Assembly: GCA_045345765.1 (NCBI GenBank)
Contig: CP148265.1
Location: 1,178,001-1,242,000, forward strand
Direction: 5' to 3'
Source of the DNA: JAOARY01 sp045345765
GTDB taxonomy: Bacteria; Bacillota; Clostridia; Peptostreptococcales; Peptostreptococcaceae
Length of the DNA: 64,000 bases
Both the position numbers and the translations under genes were made by a program. Positions 56,382 through 64,000 of this stretch are shown here, piece after piece. Numbering within the stretch: the stretch's first letter is position 1; every line of letters begins with the position of its first letter. Below the pieces are notes generated by a model. It ran no database searches. It saw nothing but the letters and a program-made list of their open reading frames with translations, and had not been told where the DNA came from.

Positions 56382-56426
56382 AAAAAAGTAGAAAACTTAA
56401 AAAAAATTTTAAGCTTTCTACTTTTT
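56382..56426. terminator. Bidirectional terminator
   Basis: AAAAAAGTAGAAAACTTAAA pairs with TTTAAGCTTTCTACTTTTTT. It lies between convergent TolC-like and YolA-like genes. Confidence 0.85.
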
Positions 56427-56471
56427 TATAATTTTGAACGAACAAATAAATAATTTGTATTACATTTTAAC

Positions 56472-57029
56472 TTATTTTATATAAAGTGTATCAGACATAG
56501 TAGTTACAGGCCAGTTAACAGAAGTTGCTTTGTACGTAAATCTTCCGCCATCTGAATATTCTGCGTCCCACCATCTAATCCATCCATCAACTTCATTATC
56601 ATGATTAAAATCTAATGATTGTTCCTTTAACATACCTAATCTAGTTGAATATAGTTTTGCATATTGTAAACTAGGTAAACTATGTCCTATTTCAGCAGTT
56701 AATATATACATACCACCACCATGGTCTCCAATTGTTTCTTTTTGATCTGGTGAAATCATCTCATAAGCACCATATTCATTCGATGCAACTGCATAAACTT
56801 CTAAATATGTTAGTGATTGAGCTTGTCCTTTTGAACTCATTTTTAGTTTACTTTGCTTATCTTTTAAATCTTTTATTATAAAATCCAAATCTTTTTTTTC
56901 TAATTTAGGTATTTTTAATTCTTCTTTTTTCTCTAGTTTTTCTACTTTAAGTTCTTCTTGTGCAAATGTACTCTCAAAGTTAATTGTTATTAAGAATATA
57001 AACAAAAATATTTTAATTAATTTTTTCAT
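56472..57029 (-). CDS. Secreted DUF4879 (YolA-like) protein
   Basis: This 185-residue protein has a signal peptide (residues 1-23) and a Lys/Glu-rich stretch with repeated VEKLEKKEEL and IPKLEKKDL units (about 28-62). A globular domain (about 70-185) has TYLEVYAVASNEYGAYEMIS, DHGGGMYILTAEIGHSL, DFNHDNEVDGWIRWWDAE and STS-like NWPVTTMSDTLYIK, which agree with DUF4879 as in B. subtilis YolA. That family is secreted and uncharacterised. RBS TAGGGGTG precedes the ATG. Confidence 0.7.
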   Translation of the reverse strand: MKKLIKIFLFIFLITINFESTFAQEELKVEKLEKKEELKIPKLEKKDLDFIIKDLKDKQSKLKMSSKGQAQSLTYLEVYAVASNEYGAYEMISPDQKETIGDHGGGMYILTAEIGHSLPSLQYAKLYSTRLGMLKEQSLDFNHDNEVDGWIRWWDAEYSDGGRFTYKATSVNWPVTTMSDTLYIK

Positions 57030-57243
57030 TTAATCTCACCCCTATTATAATTTTTTGATAATTATATTTTGAAAACAATATAATTATATTAGAATAATAC
57101 AAAAAATATTTATTTGTATTTAAATTTTATAATATTTTAGATTATATTTCATCAAAAATAAGTAAAAAAGAAACATATAAAACCTTAGAATTACAATTTA
57201 ACAATATATTATAGTAAATTGGTATTAATGAAAAATTAGGACT

Positions 57244-57269
57244 TAAATAGTTTTTTTCAAAACCGATAT
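57244..57269 (+). promoter_or_regulatory. SigD (motility sigma) promoter
   Basis: TAAA (57244-57247), a 14-bp spacer and ACCGATAT (57262-57269) match the Bacillus SigD consensus TAAA-N14-16-GCCGATAT in 11 of 12 positions. The start site would be about 32 bp before the first of four tandem genes. Confidence 0.75.
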
Positions 57270-57307
57270 AAAAAATAGCAAAACAAATTAGCATAGGAGG
57301 GGTTTTT

Positions 57308-57769
57308 ATGATTTCAAATATAGGAAGTAGTATTAATAATTTTAAGGGAATTAAAAAAACTGAAATTAGTAAAGAAATTAAAAAAGCAGAAAATATTATA
57401 AAAGAAAATGATACAAATGAAGATAATATATATGTAAAAATAGCAAAAAAATATGATGTGACTAATTTGACACATGATGAGTTCGTATCAATGTGTAAGG
57501 AATTATGGGATGCAAAAGAAATTGATTTAAAACAATATGCACTTATGGCAATAGATACATCAAAAATTAAAGTAGATGGCGAATATATTAAATTCCAAAA
57601 AAATTCACTTAATTATAAGATAAATGAAGCATTCGATGGAAAAAAACATAATTGGATGGAGCATTTTGAATTACAACATCAATTGTCATTAAAGTTTGGA
57701 TCAAAAATAAATTATAAGAATGATATAAAAAATATTAATCTGATGAAAAAAATAAAAGCCTATCAATAA
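57308..57769 (+). CDS. Tandem unknown protein, copy 1 of 4
   Basis: This 153-residue cytosolic, Lys-rich protein has no signal peptide or TM. It starts at ATG after AGGAGGGG; the other copies use GTG. Residues about 46-75 (KIAKKYDVTNLTHDEFVSMC, then KELWDAKEI) recall short uncharacterised Firmicutes proteins of KYDVTN type. Then follow a conserved FDGKKHNWMEHFE segment and a basic C-terminus. Closest to the SigD promoter, it should be expressed with motility genes. Function unknown. Confidence 0.75.
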   Translation: MISNIGSSINNFKGIKKTEISKEIKKAENIIKENDTNEDNIYVKIAKKYDVTNLTHDEFVSMCKELWDAKEIDLKQYALMAIDTSKIKVDGEYIKFQKNSLNYKINEAFDGKKHNWMEHFELQHQLSLKFGSKINYKNDIKNINLMKKIKAYQ

Positions 57770-57818
57770 AAAAAGCAAAAGATAATTTCACAAAACAATT
57801 ATCATAGGAGGTTTTTTT

Positions 57819-58280
57819 GTGATTTCAAATATAGGAAGTAGTATTAATAATTTTAAGGGAATTAAAAAAACTGAAATTTTTAAAGAAATTAAAAAAGCAG
57901 AACATAGTATAAAAGAAAATGATACAAATGAAGATAATATATATGTAAAAATAGCAAAAAAATATGATGTGACTAATTTGACACATGATGAGTTCGTATC
58001 AATGTGCCATGAATTAAGAAAGGCTAAAGAAATTGACTCTGGACAGTGTGCAATTATGACATTAGATACATCAAAAATTAAAGTAGATGGCAAATATATT
58101 AAATTCCAAAAAAATTCACTTAATTATAAGTTTAATGAAGCATTTGATGGAAAAAAACATAATTGGATTGAACATTTTGAATTAAGACATCAATTGTCAT
58201 TAAAGTTTGGAGTAAAAATAAGTTATAAGAATGATATAAAACATATTAATCTGATGAAAAAAATAAAAGCCTATCAATAA
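57819..58280 (+). CDS. Tandem unknown protein, copy 2 of 4
   Basis: GTG start after AGGAGG, 49 bp after copy 1. This is the most divergent copy in the middle: residues 65-85 read CHELRKAKEIDSGQCAIMT, where the others have a KELWDAKEIDL pattern. Its C-terminal third is identical in protein sequence to that of copy 3. Same length as its neighbours, with intact frame, so it is likely functional. Confidence 0.72.
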   Translation: MISNIGSSINNFKGIKKTEIFKEIKKAEHSIKENDTNEDNIYVKIAKKYDVTNLTHDEFVSMCHELRKAKEIDSGQCAIMTLDTSKIKVDGKYIKFQKNSLNYKFNEAFDGKKHNWIEHFELRHQLSLKFGVKISYKNDIKHINLMKKIKAYQ

Positions 58281-58329
58281 AAAAAGCAAAAGATAATTTC
58301 ACAAAACAATTAGCATAGGAGGAGTTTTT

Positions 58330-58791
58330 GTGATATCAAATATAGGAAGTAGTATTAATAATTTTAAGGGAATTAAAAAAACTGAAATTGGTAAAGAAAT
58401 TAAAAAAGCAGAGCATAGTATAAAAGAAAATGATACAAATGAAGATAATATATATGTGAAAATAGCAAAAAAATATGATGTGACTAATTTGACACATGAT
58501 GAGTTCGTATCAATGTGTAAGGAATTATGGGATGCAAAAGAAATTGATTTAGCACAATATGCACTTATGGCAATAGATACATCAAAAATTAAAGTAGATG
58601 GCGAATATATTAAATTCCAAAAAAATTCACTTAATTATACGTTTAATGAAGCATTTGATGGAAAAAAACATAATTGGATTGAACATTTTGAATTAAGACA
58701 TCAATTGTCATTAAAGTTTGGAGTAAAAATAAGTTATAAGAATGATATAAAACATATTAATCTGATGAAAAAAATAAAAGCCTATCAATAA
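58330..58791 (+). CDS. Tandem unknown protein, copy 3 of 4
   Basis: GTG start after AGGAGG. From its start to about base 58692 the sequence is the same as copy 4, and its last third matches copy 2. It is therefore a mosaic of its two neighbours. No added domain. The 49-bp spacers before and after are also near-identical, so the duplicated unit is about 511 bp. Confidence 0.72.
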   Translation: MISNIGSSINNFKGIKKTEIGKEIKKAEHSIKENDTNEDNIYVKIAKKYDVTNLTHDEFVSMCKELWDAKEIDLAQYALMAIDTSKIKVDGEYIKFQKNSLNYTFNEAFDGKKHNWIEHFELRHQLSLKFGVKISYKNDIKHINLMKKIKAYQ

Positions 58792-58840
58792 AAAAAGCAA
58801 AAGATAATTTCACAAAACAATTAGCATAGGAGGAGTTTTT

Positions 58841-59302
58841 GTGATATCAAATATAGGAAGTAGTATTAATAATTTTAAGGGAATTAAAAAAACTGAAATT
58901 GGTAAAGAAATTAAAAAAGCAGAGCATAGTATAAAAGAAAATGATACAAATGAAGATAATATATATGTGAAAATAGCAAAAAAATATGATGTGACTAATT
59001 TGACACATGATGAGTTCGTATCAATGTGTAAGGAATTATGGGATGCAAAAGAAATTGATTTAGCACAATATGCACTTATGGCAATAGATACATCAAAAAT
59101 TAAAGTAGATGGCGAATATATTAAATTCCAAAAAAATTCACTTAATTATACGTTTAATGAAGCATTTGATGGAAAAAAACATAATTGGATTGAACATTTT
59201 GAATTTAAACATCAATTATCATTAAACGCTGGAGCAAAAATAAATTATAAAAATGATATAAAACATATTAATCTGATGAAAAAAATAAAAGCTTATCAAT
59301 AA
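58841..59302 (+). CDS. Tandem unknown protein, copy 4 of 4
   Basis: GTG start after AGGAGG. It differs from copy 3 only near the C-terminus (FEFKHQLSLNAGAKINYKN instead of the FELRHQLSLKFGVKISYKN pattern). It is the last gene before a shared bidirectional terminator, and faces the cas6-linked ORFs on the other strand. Confidence 0.72.
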   Translation: MISNIGSSINNFKGIKKTEIGKEIKKAEHSIKENDTNEDNIYVKIAKKYDVTNLTHDEFVSMCKELWDAKEIDLAQYALMAIDTSKIKVDGEYIKFQKNSLNYTFNEAFDGKKHNWIEHFEFKHQLSLNAGAKINYKNDIKHINLMKKIKAYQ

Positions 59303-59309
59303 AAAAAGC

Positions 59310-59363
59310 AAAAGATGATAGGATTCAAAATACTTTTTTTCTTAAATCCTATCATCTTTTTAT
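59310..59363. terminator. Bidirectional terminator between the tandem array and cas6-linked genes
   Basis: AAAAGATGATAGGATT (59310-59325) pairs perfectly with AATCCTATCATCTTTT (59345-59360). The stop codon of the minus-strand ORF lies in its right arm. Confidence 0.92.
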
Positions 59364-59710
59364 ATTATTTTTATAAAATCATCTTTCGATTTTCCAGTCT
59401 TTGTATAACAGGCATTATAACTAAAAAATTTCTTATTTTCTATTTCTACTGCAAAAGAAATAGAAAAATAATCACTATAATTATTTCTATTTTCATTTTC
59501 ATCATAATAAATATTTAATTCTATAAATTCTTTATTTAATTTTACAAAATCCCTATTTAATTTTCTTTCATCTAGCTTTATCTCTTGCAAAAATTCTATA
59601 TAATCTTCATAGTCATCTTTTTTCCAACTACTCATATATGTCCAAAAAGAATTTATACTTCTTGATTCAATATTGTAACTAACTAAATAATCATTTATAT
59701 TTTTGACCAA
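59360..59710 (-). CDS. Unknown cytosolic protein B, downstream of cas6
   Basis: The TTG at 59710 follows GGAGG by ten bases, giving 116 residues; an earlier TTG at 59737 is less likely. The protein is acidic and rich in Tyr, Ser and Asn, with no TM. SISFAVEIENKKFFSYNACY suggests alternating beta strands at the C-terminus. It is separated by 16 bp from protein A, so it is likely the last gene of a cas6 transcript. No family recognised; immunity-protein-like size is only an impression. Confidence 0.6.
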   Translation of the reverse strand: MVKNINDYLVSYNIESRSINSFWTYMSSWKKDDYEDYIEFLQEIKLDERKLNRDFVKLNKEFIELNIYYDENENRNNYSDYFSISFAVEIENKKFFSYNACYTKTGKSKDDFIKII

Positions 59711-59726
59711 AATAAAATATCCTCCA

Positions 59727-60122
59727 CTATATATCAATTTTTATATCATCTAAATGTCCTAATAAAACAATACTTGATATGTATTCTCCGTCCGATGTAT
59801 AAGATACTTCAAAATTTAATATACAATCAAGTTCTTCATCTCTAATCTGTACAATCATATCATTTTCATATCGTAAATTCATTTTAATGATTATATCCTT
59901 TAATTCATTTTTATAATATAAATACTTTAAAGATATATCTGATAATTTAAGTTTTGTTTCTAATTTTTTCATATCAAAACTCTTAAAATATATATTATAC
60001 TTATGTGGATTTTTGATTTTTAATTTATGAATTTTATCAAAAAATAATTTTTTAGTGTTTTCTTTTAATTTCAATTTTTCAATTTTATTTTCCAAAGAAT
60101 TAAAATCTAAATCTATTTTCAT
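59727..60122 (-). CDS. Unknown cytosolic protein A, downstream of cas6
   Basis: The ATG at 60122 after AAAGAGG gives 131 residues. Its first ~80 residues are Lys-rich helices (NSLENKIEKLKLKENTKKLF), and the remainder beta strands ending in SIVLLGHLDDIKIDI. It begins 24 bp after the cas6 stop. No Cas family is recognised; it is not Cas1, Cas2 or Cas4 by length or motifs. Possibly an accessory to the neighbouring genes, or an unrelated passenger. Confidence 0.6.
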   Translation of the reverse strand: MKIDLDFNSLENKIEKLKLKENTKKLFFDKIHKLKIKNPHKYNIYFKSFDMKKLETKLKLSDISLKYLYYKNELKDIIIKMNLRYENDMIVQIRDEELDCILNFEVSYTSDGEYISSIVLLGHLDDIKIDI

Positions 60123-60146
60123 TAATAAGCCTCTTTTTGTCATTTT

Positions 60147-60836
60147 TTATTTATAATTACAAAATCCTGCACCCATACTTGAATTTTTTTCCAAGAGTCC
60201 AGTACTAACAATCAAATAAGCCATTTTTTGAGCAAATTCATCCTCATTTATACCTATATCAAACTTATTTGCAATCAAATTACCTTGTTTGAATTTCATA
60301 ACTATATCCTTTCTATTTGTAATAGATATAAAACTCATAAAAGACTCTTCATTATTAATTTCTTCATCAAATAATTCCTCATACTTACTATATAAATTAG
60401 ATTTTATTTGTTCTTCAATAAGGCTTAGTCGTTCTCCTCTTTTCCAATATCTATCCCCTAAAGTACATATCGCTGGAGTTATAGTATATATTTGTTTTAC
60501 AAATCTAAATTGCATCTTTCTTTTATTTGATGTAATAACTCTAAACTCATCATTTTGAGTCATCAAAAAAGCTTTGCTGAAATTATTAGCAATATCCAAA
60601 ACAGGAGTTCTTAATCTAAATTTATACACTCTATTTTTTTTATAAACACCGTCTCTTTCAATAGGATATAAATAATCATAACAATATAATTTTATCTTTT
60701 GTTCATTATGTAAATCTCTCAAAAACTGTGTTTGATTCATTGAAAAGTTTATATATCTTGATAGCTTCATATGTAATACCTTTGCATCAATATCTACACT
60801 TGGTATAATTTCATTTGATAATTCGTAATAAAACAT
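60147..60836 (-). CDS. cas6: CRISPR endoribonuclease Cas6
   Basis: Cas6 cuts the pre-crRNA in each repeat. The ATG at 60836 after GAGGTG gives 229 residues. The two-ferredoxin-fold pattern is visible: an N-terminal FYYELSNEIIPSVDI strand, a middle FLYPIERDGVYKKNRVYKFR-like region (here DYLYPIERDGVYKKNRVYKF), and the C-terminal glycine-rich loop TGLLEKNSSMGAGFCNYK. These fit the clostridial I-B type of Cas6. It lies downstream of cas3 and a TM protein, not first in the operon as is common in I-B loci. Confidence 0.85.
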   Translation of the reverse strand: MFYYELSNEIIPSVDIDAKVLHMKLSRYINFSMNQTQFLRDLHNEQKIKLYCYDYLYPIERDGVYKKNRVYKFRLRTPVLDIANNFSKAFLMTQNDEFRVITSNKRKMQFRFVKQIYTITPAICTLGDRYWKRGERLSLIEEQIKSNLYSKYEELFDEEINNEESFMSFISITNRKDIVMKFKQGNLIANKFDIGINEDEFAQKMAYLIVSTGLLEKNSSMGAGFCNYK

Positions 60837-60890
60837 AAAACACCTCATCCATAATAAAATTTTGATATATTTATATTATAAATTAAAAAT

Positions 60891-61364
60891 TCAGCAATAA
60901 TTTCTATACTTTTCTCTTCTTAACTTTCTTAAGTCTAAAAAATATATAGAATAGAAAAATATCATAATAGAAAATGAAATAATAAAAGTTCGCTCCCACA
61001 AATATGCTGTTTTTGGTAAATTAAAATAATAATTAAATAAATATATAATAGCAAAATAACTAAAAATTCTTATTATATTGTCTATAACTCCATCTTTTTT
61101 TAAAATATAAAGTTCAAACTCTACTCTTTGATCTAATCTCTCTCTATTTAATACTGCAATTCTAATAATTATCATTATAAATACAATACTGATTAAAAAA
61201 GATATAATCAAAAACATTGTAAGACCAGTTCTAACATGAATATTTGCATTTTCTATTCTATTCATTATTTTTGGTGAAAACAATAATATTTGAAATGCAG
61301 ATAAACAAGACAATATTGTAGCTATAAATCCCAAACTCCAAAGTTTAAATTTATTTATGACAAT
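60891..61364 (-). CDS. Four-TM membrane protein between cas3 and cas6
   Basis: The frame opens upstream of the TTG at 61334. The strong AAAGGGG lies six bases before an ATT at 61364, so an ATT start adding about ten residues (then NKFKLWSLGFIATIL) is plausible, giving 157 residues. Four TM helices lie at about 15-32, 45-68, 97-113 and 127-145. No Cas or known family. It is preceded by a hairpin overlapping the cas3 stop, so it may start its own transcript continuing into cas6. Confidence 0.55.
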   Translation of the reverse strand: MVINKFKLWSLGFIATILSCLSAFQILLFSPKIMNRIENANIHVRTGLTMFLIISFLISIVFIMIIIRIAVLNRERLDQRVEFELYILKKDGVIDNIIRIFSYFAIIYLFNYYFNLPKTAYLWERTFIISFSIMIFFYSIYFLDLRKLRREKYRNYC

Positions 61365-61443
61365 ACACCCCTTTCATAAATATTTTGTAAATATGATATA
61401 TATTTTACCATTTGTTTTGCTATTTGGAAACTAAAAAGCTAAA

Positions 61444-61472
61444 AGAAGTCTTGTTATATAAACAAAACTTCT
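61444..61472 (-). terminator. Hairpin over the cas3 stop codon
   Basis: AGAAGTCTTGTT pairs with AACAAAACTTCT around the cas3 stop, followed by TTCTTTTAGCTTTTTAG on the minus strand. It is a probable partial terminator. Confidence 0.6.
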
Positions 61473-63955
61473 TCCATCTTGTAACCCTTCGTATATTGAT
61501 TATACTTATCTCTATTAAATTTACCATCCAAAATAAATCCTTTATCATCATTAATATAGTAAATTCCTCCTATCTCACAATCATAATCAATTAATTCTTT
61601 TACATTAAAAATAAAATAGGACATCTTTTGACTCAATTTAGATAACTTGATTTGCTTTTTAGCATAAGGCATATTTTTATCATTAATAATATTTCTATAT
61701 TCATCAAAAACATCTTTACCTTGAATATAAACTTTATTTTCATTATCATATATTCTAAAATTAATAAACAAACTAAAATCATTTTGATCTATCAATTTAA
61801 GTATTTTTTCAACCCTAGAATAATTTAAATTAATAAGACTCTCTTTAAATATTTCAAAGGAATTTTTGTTAGCTTTTTGCTTTTCAATTTCCAATTTCTC
61901 TAATACCTTAGCAAAGTAATTCCCAAAATCCTTGTTTATAAAATATTCTCTTATTTTTTTATCTTTTAGCGAAAAATTTATTCTTATATCATTTTTATAA
62001 ATCTTTGTTTCATCATAATAATCAAAAAAATACACCTTACAATTTTGCCTACTACAAGATCTATTTATTCTACCTACAAATTGTTCTTCACTATCAATTA
62101 ATGAACAATCCTTAAATCCAATATCCATATCAATATCAACTCCAGCCTCAATAACCTGTGTTGCTATTAATATAATATTTTTATGCATAAATTCATGATT
62201 ATTTTTATCTTTTTTCTTTAATATTGAAATTATATTTCTTCTATATAGAGCATTATCATCTCCTGAAAGTTCATATATATTATCTATATCTCTTTCTTTT
62301 AATAAATTATAAAATTTTCTAGCTTCAATTTTATTTATAAACTCAACCAAAACTCTCTTATCTTTGTATTCCAAAACTTTTTGTAATAATTTTTCTTTAT
62401 CAATTTTATTTTCTAATAATGAAAAATCATAAGATACTCTATCTTTAAATAAAGGATTGTTAAAATACAAAAAGCTATCATCAATCAAATCACATATTGT
62501 ATTATCATTATTATTCTTAGTCAAATCCGTTAATTTTGGTAAAGTTGCTGACATTATTATAAATTTTATATTTAAAAGCCTTGAATAAGCCTTTATAATC
62601 TCTATAATTTCTTTCCAAATCAGATTTTTGTAACTTTGAATCTCATCTAGTATGACAACAGAATTTGCTAAGTGCGAAAATGGGAGATGTGACTCTCTTG
62701 AAGTTTTAGTTAGACAATTAAAAAATTGCACATGGCTAGTTAAAATCACTTTGTAATGTAAGAACAATCTGTTTAGATACGATGTTTCTTCAGATTCAAA
62801 TTCACTCTCATCCTTATTTTTTTTATTATTTTGTTTTATTTTAGTTATTGAATTTATCTTCGCAATATTTTTCTGATCAAAAAATCCTTCTAAAACAGTA
62901 GCAGTTTGATCAACAAGAGTATTGAATGGAAATACATAAAAAACCTTATTTAAATCACTATTATTCTCAATCATTTTTAATGCTAAATTAATTGAATTTA
63001 GAGTTTTTCCACTACCAGTTGGTGCTTCTAAGTAAAATATATTTTTATCTTTGTTTTTTATTATATTCCTTTCGCTTTCGACAAACATCTTAGATCTTAA
63101 ATTATTTATCGAACCATCTATAAATGGAGAACTCCCCTTGTTATCTAAGTAATCTTTGTACTTATATATATTTTGTATTATTTTGCTATTATAAAATCCT
63201 TTAGCAAACTTATCAATGTCATTAATTGTTCCAAAATCATCAGTCTTTGTACCACTCATATATTCGCTCGTTGCATAAAAATCACATTCTACAATTAATG
63301 CATATATAAATTTTGAAATTATATAAAACTTCATACTCTTTTCTTTGTACTTCTTTAAAAATTTATATATTTGATTATTTATGTTTTCAAAACTATAACT
63401 TCTTAATCTATCTTTGTATTTGTAATCTCTTATATCTATTTTATTTTCATTAATCATTTCATTTATATTATTTAATTTGCCAAAAAACTTTTCTAACCCT
63501 TGTAAATAACCGTGATGTCTTGATATCATGTATGAAAAAATAAAAGCAAGTAGTATATATATAGTTTTATCTTCTTCAATATTGTTAGCTTTGTTGATTT
63601 GAATATCCAAAAATAATAATGATGATATTAGACTGTGATCTGTGTAGGTGCTTTTGTTTTTGAAGTTTTTGTTCTTCATCTTTTTTGTCTGAAATGAAGT
63701 ATTTATCTTTCCTATGTCATGAAAATATATTGCTTCTTTTATTAAATCATTAAACAAGTCTTTGTTGTCTTTGTTGCAAAAAAATCCACTAAAAAAGTTA
63801 TCAATTATTTTATCTAAATTTTTAGCTTTAATTAGTTTGTCAAAATATTTTAAAGATAGTTGTTGATGTTCTTCTAGTTTTTCTTCCTTGTAACTGTCTT
63901 TTTTGTGTGCGTAATATAAATTCTTATTGTTAATAATATCTTCTAAGTTAAGCAT
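61454..63955 (-). CDS. cas3: CRISPR helicase-nuclease Cas3 (HD + SF2 helicase)
   Basis: Cas3 unwinds and degrades target DNA after Cascade recruitment. The ATG at 63955 (after AAGTGGTG) gives 833 residues. The HD nuclease domain has EEHQQLSLKYF, IYFHDIGKINTSFQ (about residue 81) and ISRHHGYLQG. The helicase has Walker A LEAPTGSGKTLNSIN (about 312), DEAD-box variant VVILDEIQSY (about 438), SATLP, and motifs V/VI ATQVIEAGVDIDMDI and FVGRINRSCSRQ. HD is fused at the N-terminus as in type I-B. It overlaps the stop codon of an upstream gene. Confidence 0.96.
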   Translation of the reverse strand: MLNLEDIINNKNLYYAHKKDSYKEEKLEEHQQLSLKYFDKLIKAKNLDKIIDNFFSGFFCNKDNKDLFNDLIKEAIYFHDIGKINTSFQTKKMKNKNFKNKSTYTDHSLISSLLFLDIQINKANNIEEDKTIYILLAFIFSYMISRHHGYLQGLEKFFGKLNNINEMINENKIDIRDYKYKDRLRSYSFENINNQIYKFLKKYKEKSMKFYIISKFIYALIVECDFYATSEYMSGTKTDDFGTINDIDKFAKGFYNSKIIQNIYKYKDYLDNKGSSPFIDGSINNLRSKMFVESERNIIKNKDKNIFYLEAPTGSGKTLNSINLALKMIENNSDLNKVFYVFPFNTLVDQTATVLEGFFDQKNIAKINSITKIKQNNKKNKDESEFESEETSYLNRLFLHYKVILTSHVQFFNCLTKTSRESHLPFSHLANSVVILDEIQSYKNLIWKEIIEIIKAYSRLLNIKFIIMSATLPKLTDLTKNNNDNTICDLIDDSFLYFNNPLFKDRVSYDFSLLENKIDKEKLLQKVLEYKDKRVLVEFINKIEARKFYNLLKERDIDNIYELSGDDNALYRRNIISILKKKDKNNHEFMHKNIILIATQVIEAGVDIDMDIGFKDCSLIDSEEQFVGRINRSCSRQNCKVYFFDYYDETKIYKNDIRINFSLKDKKIREYFINKDFGNYFAKVLEKLEIEKQKANKNSFEIFKESLINLNYSRVEKILKLIDQNDFSLFINFRIYDNENKVYIQGKDVFDEYRNIINDKNMPYAKKQIKLSKLSQKMSYFIFNVKELIDYDCEIGGIYYINDDKGFILDGKFNRDKYNQYTKGYKMEEVLFI

Positions 63956-64000
63956 TATAAACACCACTTTCATAGTTTTTTGTTCTTATATGCTTATAAC
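63948..64000 (-). CDS. 3' end of gene upstream of cas3 (probably cas5)
   Basis: A frame open to the window edge encodes 16 residues ending YESGVYNA and stops at TAA 63950-63948, overlapping the cas3 ATG by eight bases. In type I-B operons the gene before cas3 is usually cas5. The fragment is too short to confirm. Confidence 0.45.
   Translation of the reverse strand, partial: YKHIRTKNYESGVYNA

Noticed and set aside
59315..59518. 67-aa hydrophobic ORF downstream of the tandem genes
   Set aside because: It starts inside the terminator hairpin and runs antisense to the cas6-linked ORF B, without a ribosome site.
1..64000. rRNA, tRNA or tmRNA genes
   Set aside because: No GC-rich islands, CCA-type ends or rRNA-like blocks were seen anywhere in the window.

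Overview
The window is strongly AT-rich, with densely packed genes, AGGAGG-type ribosome binding sites, many TTG and GTG starts, monoderm-type secreted and membrane proteins, and an anaerobe's oxygen and NO defence set (hybrid cluster protein, rubrerythrin, desulfoferrodoxin). This suggests an anaerobic low-GC Firmicute (Clostridia or Tissierellia-like). A flagellin gene implies a motile or formerly motile lineage. I do not name a species.

Layout. 0-9 kb: 3' part of ligA, small secreted and membrane proteins, a GDT1/TMEM165-type cation transporter, a divergent Bax-inhibitor-like protein overlapping a Cache-domain sensor without output domain, and a DUF2339 giant membrane protein. 9-12.7 kb: pantothenate operon (DUF2520/PanG-like, panB, panC, panD). 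13-17 kb: BI-1/YccA protein, MFS exporter and small membrane proteins. 17.4-22.6 kb: stress island with hcp, its divergent Crp/Fnr regulator, rubrerythrin, desulfoferrodoxin, a Bcp peroxiredoxin and an orphan CadC-like ArsR repressor. 22.8-26.2 kb: YtrA-type GntR/ABC operon with a recognisable operator. 26.5-33.7 kb: S41 peptidase, a 185-bp palindromic element, DUF1871 protein, MATE exporter, clostripain-like protease and an ECF sigma/anti-sigma pair.

33.8-36.7 kb: two short type I-B-like CRISPR arrays with near-identical leaders and trailers but different repeat variants. They flank an Rpn-family nuclease, and an unannotated 40-residue membrane peptide resembling a type I toxin lies next to the second leader. 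36.8-42.2 kb: a sigma-54 activator divergent from a DMT transporter and a multidomain flavin/Fe-S oxidoreductase, with a textbook -24/-12 promoter. 42-57 kb: AAC(3) acetyltransferase, flagellin, a frameshifted gene, kptA, typA, a pentapeptide-repeat protein, a divergent pair of secreted paralogs, a two-component system, a TolC-like protein and a YolA-like secreted protein.

57-64 kb: four tandem copies of an unknown 153-aa gene behind a SigD (motility sigma) promoter, converging on two unknown ORFs coupled to cas6, a four-TM protein, cas3 and the tail of a gene upstream of cas3 (probably cas5). No cas1, cas2 or cas4 is visible. The arrays lie about 25 kb away and are transcribed from the same strand as the cas genes. 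The points most worth following are the SigD-driven tandem family, the toxin-like peptide at the CRISPR leader, the cas6-coupled ORFs, and the sigma-54 operon.
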